A stretch of 64,000 nt of DNA, taken from contig JAGYOW010000010.1 in the NCBI GenBank assembly GCA_018399285.1, positions 31,052 to 95,051 on the forward strand, read 5' to 3'. The position numbers were made by a program, and so were the translations under genes. The notes beneath the pieces are model-generated. The model ran no database searches. It worked only from the letters and a program-made list of their open reading frames with translations, and was not told the origin of the DNA. This document shows, piece by piece, positions 57,084 through 64,000 of this stretch (its first letter is position 1; each line of letters begins with the position of its first letter). Source of the stretch: Desulfotignum sp. Lineage in GTDB: Bacteria > Desulfobacterota > Desulfobacteria > Desulfobacterales > Desulfobacteraceae.

Positions 57084-58187
57084 CTATAAATTTTTAAACA
57101 GATTTTTCAGTTTATTGGAAATTTTGTTGCCATCCAGTTTGTCAAACTGCTTTAATAATTCCTTTTGCTTGGCAGTGAGTTTGGTGGGGGTTTTGATGAG
57201 CACCTTGACAATCTGGTCTCCCCGCCGGCCCGTGCGCAATGAAGCGATCCCCTGTCCGGAAAGCCGGAAGCTGTCTCCGAACTGGGTGCCTTTGGGAATG
57301 GTGAGGGTTTCCTCCCCCACCAGGGTGGGCACGGTGATATCGGCCCCAAGCGCTGCCTGGGCAAAGGAGATGTCAATGGCACAGACAATGTCGTTGCCGT
57401 CCCGCTGGAAAAATTTGTGGGGTTTCACATTGATGACCACATACAGGTCTCCGGACGGACCGCCCGGGCTGGGAGACGCTTCTCCCTCACCCGTCAGGCG
57501 CAGTTTGGACCCCACATCCACGCCGGCCGGAATTTTGACCTGCACCTTGCGCACGGTTTCCACACGGCCGGCCCCCACACATTTGGGACAGGGATCGGAA
57601 ATGATACTGCCCCGGCCCTTGCAATAAGGACAGGTGGTCTTGACCTTGAAAAATCCCTGGCTCTGGATAAACTGGCCCGTACCGTGGCAATGGGCGCAGG
57701 TTTCCACGTCAGTCCCGGGCCGGCTTCCCGTGCCGTCACATTCGTCACACTGGGTCAGTTTGGGTATGGACACGGTTTTTTCAGTACCGAACGCTGCTTC
57801 CATGAAATCAATGGTCATGTTATAGCGCAGGTCAGATCCCCGCTGCACCCGGTTGCTCCGGCCCCCCCGGCCACCACCGAATCCGAAAAAGTCTTCAAAT
57901 ATGTCACCGAAGCTGGAAAAAATATCCTCAAATCCACCGGGTCCGGAATGGCCGGCCCCTTCCAGTCCCTGGTGCCCGAACTGGTCATAAATGTGGCGTT
58001 TGTTTTCATTGCTCAAAACTTCATAGGCTTCGGACGCTTCCTTGAATTTGTCTTCCGCTTCCCGGTTGTTGGGATTTTTGTCCGGATGGAATTTAATGGC
58101 CAGCTTCCGGTATGCTTTCTTCAGGGTCACTTTATCTGCATCCCGGGTCACACCCAGGATTTCATAGTAGTCGCGTTTTTCAGTCAT
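57084..58187 (-). CDS. dnaJ: Chaperone DnaJ
   Basis: A 367-residue type I J-protein: J domain with HPD at residues 34-36, a Gly/Phe-rich linker (FGFGGGRGG), four zinc-finger repeats ([32 protein letters not shown]) and the C-terminal substrate domain. It stimulates DnaK; dnaK and grpE are not next to it. Stop is TAG. Confidence 0.96.
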   Translation of the reverse strand: MTEKRDYYEILGVTRDADKVTLKKAYRKLAIKFHPDKNPNNREAEDKFKEASEAYEVLSNENKRHIYDQFGHQGLEGAGHSGPGGFEDIFSSFGDIFEDFFGFGGGRGGRSNRVQRGSDLRYNMTIDFMEAAFGTEKTVSIPKLTQCDECDGTGSRPGTDVETCAHCHGTGQFIQSQGFFKVKTTCPYCKGRGSIISDPCPKCVGAGRVETVRKVQVKIPAGVDVGSKLRLTGEGEASPSPGGPSGDLYVVINVKPHKFFQRDGNDIVCAIDISFAQAALGADITVPTLVGEETLTIPKGTQFGDSFRLSGQGIASLRTGRRGDQIVKVLIKTPTKLTAKQKELLKQFDKLDGNKISNKLKNLFKNL

Positions 58188-58304
58188 AACTTACCCAATT
58201 GTTCCAGTTCGTTTCCGCATGGTTTTGTTTGTAATCTTTGCCCCGTTATGGTACGTTTCCCAGCTGTCTGTGATAAATAATATAAACTAATCCTGAAATT
58301 CAGG

Positions 58305-59015
58305 TTGTCAACGATGAACAAAGAACTTGATTTTGTCAAGGGAATGTTTGACAAAATCGCCCATAGATATGATTTCCTGAACCGCCTGCTCAGTCTCCGC
58401 CAGGATGTCATGTGGCGGAACCAGATGGTGCGGGCCGCGGCGCCGGGGCCGGAAAGCCGGATTCTGGATGTGGCCTGCGGCACCTGTGATGTGGCCCTGG
58501 CCTTGAGCCGCCATCTTACAGGCCGCACCCGGATCACGGGCCTGGATTTTTCCTATGCCATGCTGGATGCCGGCAAAAAAAAATGCGCTGCCCAATCCAA
58601 CCAAAGCATCTGTCTGGTGAACGGGGATGCACTGGCCCTGCCATTCCTTCCGGAAACGTTTGATGCCGTGTTCATCGCTTTCGGCATCCGGAATATCATG
58701 AACCGGCCCCGGGCATTGTCTGAATTTTACAAGGTGCTCAAACCCGGCGGAAAACTGGCGATTCTGGAACTGACCACCCCCGGGAACCCTTTTTTAAAAC
58801 CCATTTACTTAAGTTATTTCAAAAAAGTGCTGCCGCTGATCGGGGCTTTTTTTTCAAAAGATAACAACGCCTATTATTATCTGCCTGAATCTGTTCTGAA
58901 ATTTCCGGCGCCGGATGCCTTTGCCGGGATGATGTCGGAAACCGGATTCAGCCGCGTACGGTTTAAACCCATGTCCTTTGGCATTGTCACCTTGTTTGTC
59001 GGTACCCGTCAATAA
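58305..59015 (+). CDS. ubiE: Demethylmenaquinone methyltransferase UbiE/MenG
   Basis: A 236-residue SAM methyltransferase of the UbiE/COQ5 family. FDKIAHRYDFLNRLLS, SAM loop LDVACGTCDVALAL and GIRNIMNRPRALSEFYKVLK are the family signatures. In an anaerobe with menaquinone it would do the last methylation. Two ATGs lie close together (58305 and 58314); the second begins MNKELDF. Confidence 0.92.
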   Translation: MSTMNKELDFVKGMFDKIAHRYDFLNRLLSLRQDVMWRNQMVRAAAPGPESRILDVACGTCDVALALSRHLTGRTRITGLDFSYAMLDAGKKKCAAQSNQSICLVNGDALALPFLPETFDAVFIAFGIRNIMNRPRALSEFYKVLKPGGKLAILELTTPGNPFLKPIYLSYFKKVLPLIGAFFSKDNNAYYYLPESVLKFPAPDAFAGMMSETGFSRVRFKPMSFGIVTLFVGTRQ

Positions 59016-59042
59016 TCCAGCCTTGCACTGAAAAAAAACAGC

Positions 59043-59580
59043 ATGAAAAACCAGATTTTCAAGACCACCCAGGGCAAACTGCTGATCATCAGTATCTGCA
59101 TGGCCCTGGTGCTTGTGGGTGCCATCGGTTTTTATCTTGCCACGGATGCGGCATTGGCAAAAACCCTGATTCTCACTTTTTTTGCCAATACGTTCGGCGG
59201 CCGATCCGTTGGCATCGGCTTGTGCATCCTGCAGGGGCTCACCGCGTTTCCCACCATTTTCTACAACTTGTATCTGGAAGTGATGGTGGTGCTTTTCACT
59301 TTACGCCGTTTTTGCGTTGACAAAGACCAACTACCTGCGGGTGGAATGGGTAATCTGGCCATGGAACGGGTGACGGAAACGGCCCTGAAAAAGCACAAAA
59401 TTGAACGGTTCGGATGGTTCGGTATTTTTTGTTTGTCATGATTCCTTTGCCTGTCACCGGACCCGTAGTGGGGCCATCATCGGCAGTATGATCGGGTTGG
59501 GCTGGGATACGAAATTTTTCCGCCACATTTATAGGCACCCTGACGGCCTGGGTCCTGTGGTTTGAATTTTCGAATTCTTA
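59043..59580 (+). pseudogene. Small multidrug export-type membrane protein (COG2426), frameshifted
   Basis: The first 132 codons encode an N-terminal membrane segment and the start of a COG2426-like protein. After GWFGIF the frame is lost, but homology resumes as FVMIPLPVTGPVVG, then IIGSMIGLGWDTKFF, and ends with TLTAWVLWFEF. At least three one-base losses, all near short base runs, separate these pieces. The gene is either dead or badly sequenced here. The 59.58-59.70 kb gap after it holds nothing recognisable. Confidence 0.65.
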
Positions 59581-59706
59581 GATGAGCGGTTTCAGATGAT
59601 TCAGTCTTTTTGTCATCATCCTCATCCGTGGTCATCCCTTATTACGGAAAATCCGCCGGCTTATTGATTCTTTGCGCCGGAAAAACCGCTGGACCCCTGA
59701 GGGATT

Positions 59707-61325
<1,619 letters not shown>

Positions 61326-61329
<4 letters not shown>

Positions 61330-61934
61330 AATAATGAATGTCTCTTTTTCTTCCGGGTACTCAGCCCGAGGATCAATCCCACAATAAACACGCCGGCCCC
61401 GCTCAGAAACCACAGCATGGCTTCATTGCTCAAATTTTCCTTTAGCATTGAAATCTGCTGTGCCTGCTCTTTTGACAATTGAACCAGGGCCTGGTATTTT
61501 TCATTCAGTTCCATAAAATCAGCAGATGCCTGCTTCAAATCCCGGTATTTTTTTTCTATACCCGCCAACGTGTCATTTTTTTCAGCCAGGGCCTGATTCT
61601 GTGTTTCAAGTTTTTCAAGTGCGTCTGCCAGGTCTTTATTTTCTTTTTTCAGCTTTTCAACCTGAAACGTCAACGGCTTGTCCTCGGTCAGAAAACGGGT
61701 CAAGACCCATCCCTGTTTTTGATTCTGTGTCTGAACCAGAGACCAGTCCGATTGGTACTCCATCACTTCCAGCCGGGAACCGGATTCCAGCATGGCCAAA
61801 ATTTTATGTTCGACCCCCGGCCCGGTGCGCATGGTGATTTTGGTAATCCCGCTCACATACATTTCCTGGGCCCCGACCCCGGACACCCATCCCCATACAC
61901 ACAGGATAACAAATATTTTCATCCATTTGATCAT
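61326..61934 (-). CDS. SH3-domain protein with coiled coil and C-terminal membrane anchor
   Basis: A 202-residue envelope protein: Sec signal (MKIFVILCVWGWVSGVGAQ), bacterial SH3 domain (ITMRTGPGVEHKILAML, WSLVQTQNQKQGWVLTRFL), a long coiled coil rich in Lys/Glu/Leu, and a final membrane helix (WFLSGAGVFIVGLILGL) with a basic tail. This matches the TIGR04211 layout. It precedes nadB with a four-base overlap; the pairing has no evident functional reason. Confidence 0.85.
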
Positions 61935-62170
61935 TTAGATTTTGCATACTCCTTTTATTGTTTTATTGACATGGTTATTTCATTACCATTGCAGTTCCGG
62001 TTTATCAACCCGAAATCACGTTATCCATCACAATCCATGTTTTTCTTTTTACTATACGAAAAAGATTTCAAATTTGAAAAGATATGACTATAATGGTAAA
62101 AATTTTTCGTTTCAAAATAAAATATGGCAGCATGATTTCGCAAACCCGTGTACCCGAACAAAGGAGACCC

Positions 62171-63901
62171 ATGATGGAGAAATGGCAGACCCCTTACTGG
62201 CCGGAAGGCGTGGCCCATGATGTGACCAATTACCATTATCCGCTGACCCAGGTCCTGGACCGGACGGCACAAAAGTATCCCGGCAACGTGTATACGATTT
62301 TCAACGGGGCATCCAGAACCTATGCCCAGGTCAAGGATACGGCCGACAGAATCGCCAATTTCCTTGCCGCCAACGGCATAAAACAAGGAGACAAGATTGC
62401 GATTTTTCTTCCCAACATTCCTCATTTTCCGGAAGTGCTTTTCGGGATTTTGAAAGCCGGTGCCGTGGCCGTCAACTGTAACCCCATCTATACGCCCAAA
62501 GAACTCCATTACCAGCTGAACGATTCAGGATCCAAAATGGTGTTCTGTATGGACCACCCCGAATTTTACGCCAACACCCAGGAAGCCATTAAAGACACTC
62601 AGGTGCAAACCGTGATCGTGTGCAACGTCAAATCCTACCTGCCCAGGCTCAAGGCGTTTATCGGCGGCCTGCTGGGTAAAATCCCCAAGGCGGACAAAAT
62701 CGACCCCGGTCATCACATGTTTGACGACATTGTGGCGGCATCGTCGCCAAACCCGCCGGACATCACGGTATCTCCCGAAGAAGACACGGCCATCATGCTG
62801 TACACCGGCGGCACCACTGGCGTCCCCAAGGGTGCGGAACTCACCCACACCAATTTCACCTACAACCTGGAAGCCTGCGAAGAATACTTCCGACTGGTGC
62901 ATGAACCCGGCAAAAAAGCGGAAAAAATGCGCCACGGTGGCTATCATACCTACTTAGGGGTGCTGCCCTGGTACCACAGTTTCGGCATTACCAGTGCGCT
63001 GTTGTTTTCCGCTTTGTCCGGCAGCCGGCTCATCTGTATTCCGGATCCCCGGGCCGGGAACCCGCCCTTCACCGGGGTGATGGAAGCCGTACAGAAATAC
63101 CGGCCCACTTTTATCACGGCCGTGCCCACCATTTTTGTGGCCTTTACCAACTACCCGCATCTGGAAAAATACGACATCTCTTCCATCATGGGGTGCCTGT
63201 CCGGCGGAGCCCCGCTGCCGCCGGAAGTGTGCCGGCAGTTTGAAGAAAAAACCGGGTCCATTATTTTTGAAGCCTACGGCCTGACGGAAACCGCCCCTGC
63301 CGCCTGTATCAACCCCTCTTTCAAGGAAACCCGGAAAATCGGTTCCATCGGGTTTCCCCTGCCGGGCACGGATGTCAAAATCCTGGACCTGGAAGACAGC
63401 ACCAAAGAGGTGCCGACGGGAGAAAACGGGGAACTGGCCATCTGCGGTCCCCAGGTGATGAAAGGCTACTGGAACAGACCCGATGCCAATGAAGAGGTGT
63501 TTGTGACCATTGACGGGAACCGCTATTTTCTCACCGGCGATATCGGATTCATCGACACAAACGGATATATCATTATCACAGACCGCAAAAAAGACATGAT
63601 CATTGTGGGCGGTTTCAATGTGTATCCCCGGGAAGTGGAAGATGTTCTCTACACCCATCCCAAGGTGGAACTGGCGGCCGTGGTGGGGGTGCCGGACGAA
63701 AAAAGCGGCGAAAAAGTCAAAGCGTTCATCAAATTCAAACAGGGAGAGACCGCCACAAAAGAAGAAATCGATGCCTTTTGCAAGGAAAATATGGCCGGAT
63801 ACAAGCGGCCAAGATTTATCGAGTTCAAAGAGGACATCCCGCTGTCCAATGTGGGCAAGGTGCTGCGCCGGGTATTGCGGGACGAGGAGATCAACCGGTA
63901 A
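62171..63901 (+). CDS. fadD: Long-chain acyl-CoA synthetase (AMP-forming)
   Basis: About 576 residues from the ATG at 62171, preceded by AAAGGAG; a longer frame from 62084 adds a basic leader without a ribosome site. Adenylate-forming motifs: YTGGTTGVPKGAEL, YGLTETAPAAC, the hinge region DRKKDMIIVGGFNVYPREVE and the catalytic Lys in NVGKVLRR. It activates fatty acids with CoA. Its end overlaps the convergent ThiF-family gene by eleven bases. Confidence 0.92.
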   Translation: MMEKWQTPYWPEGVAHDVTNYHYPLTQVLDRTAQKYPGNVYTIFNGASRTYAQVKDTADRIANFLAANGIKQGDKIAIFLPNIPHFPEVLFGILKAGAVAVNCNPIYTPKELHYQLNDSGSKMVFCMDHPEFYANTQEAIKDTQVQTVIVCNVKSYLPRLKAFIGGLLGKIPKADKIDPGHHMFDDIVAASSPNPPDITVSPEEDTAIMLYTGGTTGVPKGAELTHTNFTYNLEACEEYFRLVHEPGKKAEKMRHGGYHTYLGVLPWYHSFGITSALLFSALSGSRLICIPDPRAGNPPFTGVMEAVQKYRPTFITAVPTIFVAFTNYPHLEKYDISSIMGCLSGGAPLPPEVCRQFEEKTGSIIFEAYGLTETAPAACINPSFKETRKIGSIGFPLPGTDVKILDLEDSTKEVPTGENGELAICGPQVMKGYWNRPDANEEVFVTIDGNRYFLTGDIGFIDTNGYIIITDRKKDMIIVGGFNVYPREVEDVLYTHPKVELAAVVGVPDEKSGEKVKAFIKFKQGETATKEEIDAFCKENMAGYKRPRFIEFKEDIPLSNVGKVLRRVLRDEEINR

Positions 63902-64000
63902 TGATCTGAACGGCTTCCGCCGCCAGGGTCAGACCGAATATGCCCGGGATCCAGGGAATAGTGCCCATGGGCGGCCGTTGCCGGCCATGACCGGCACTGT
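63891..64000 (-). CDS. ThiF/TcdA-family protein, C-terminal end
   Basis: The minus strand is open from the window edge to a TGA at 63891-63893. The readable end is GTIPWIPGIFGLTLAAEAVQ and then IITG, which matches the last helix of the ThiF/MoeB/TcdA E1-like adenylating enzymes (tRNA t6A dehydratase is the nearest by memory). The ATP site lies outside the window. Confidence 0.6.
   Translation of the reverse strand, partial: SAGHGRQRPPMGTIPWIPGIFGLTLAAEAVQIITG

Overview
The window looks like a chromosomal segment of an anaerobic, probably sulfate-reducing, member of the Desulfobacterota (Desulfobacteraceae-like). The grounds are inference: a bacterial split-PylS pyrrolysine cassette, NfnAB transhydrogenase, GTP-type PEP carboxykinase, a PUFA-synthase-like giant multienzyme and MttB-family methyltransferases occur together in that group. 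No rRNA, transposase, CRISPR array or phage gene was seen. The only tRNA gene is tRNA-Pyl.

Layout. 1-2.8 kb: the N-terminus of a papain-fold-like protein cut by the window edge, a Na+/Ca2+ exchanger family protein and an amidohydrolase. 2.9-14.6 kb (minus): a PUFA-synthase-like megasynthase with inferred order flavin barrel, flavin barrel, KS, degenerate KS, AT, KS, three ACPs, KR, DH, interrupted by many small frameshifts. Divergent from it are a sigma-54 activator and a PlsC-type acyltransferase. 17.2-20.5 kb (minus): parA, parB and an IspH-UbiA fusion. 20.7-27.9 kb: a frameshifted hrpA, a CcdA-like protein, an MFS transporter and a PHP phosphoesterase. 28.1-34.5 kb: pckG, nfnAB, then tmk, DUF3842 and cooT on the other strand, and an ICMT-like methyltransferase.

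34.5-39.7 kb is an accessory-looking stretch, lower in G+C by eye. It holds an apparently exported UbiD-type decarboxylase, a dead ABC ATPase, a membrane-anchored methyltransferase, UbiX and a PAS-domain remnant. 39.7-48.3 kb (minus) is a compact methylamine operon: mttB with an in-frame amber codon, a dimethylglycine dehydrogenase-like flavoenzyme, tRNA-Pyl, pylSn, pylB, pylC, pylD and pylSc. 48.5-53.3 kb (plus) is the facing arm: a substrate-binding protein, permease, broken ATPase, FCD-type GntR regulator and a second MttB-family methyltransferase without amber. A 17-bp palindrome between the two arms is a good candidate operator. 53.4-64 kb: toxin-antitoxin remnants, then a CorC/HlyC-like protein, a flavoprotein, queD, dnaJ, ubiE/menG, a broken small membrane protein, an SH3 protein with nadB, an acyl-CoA synthetase and the end of a ThiF-family gene.

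Working together: the 39.7-53.3 kb island reads as uptake and demethylation of quaternary or tertiary amines. One methyltransferase needs pyrrolysine, and the gene set to make and insert it lies in the same apparent operon. No corrinoid protein or reactivase is present, so those must be elsewhere. Many coding lesions sit at homopolymers and in repeated ACP segments, so part of the gene breakage may be sequencing or assembly error.
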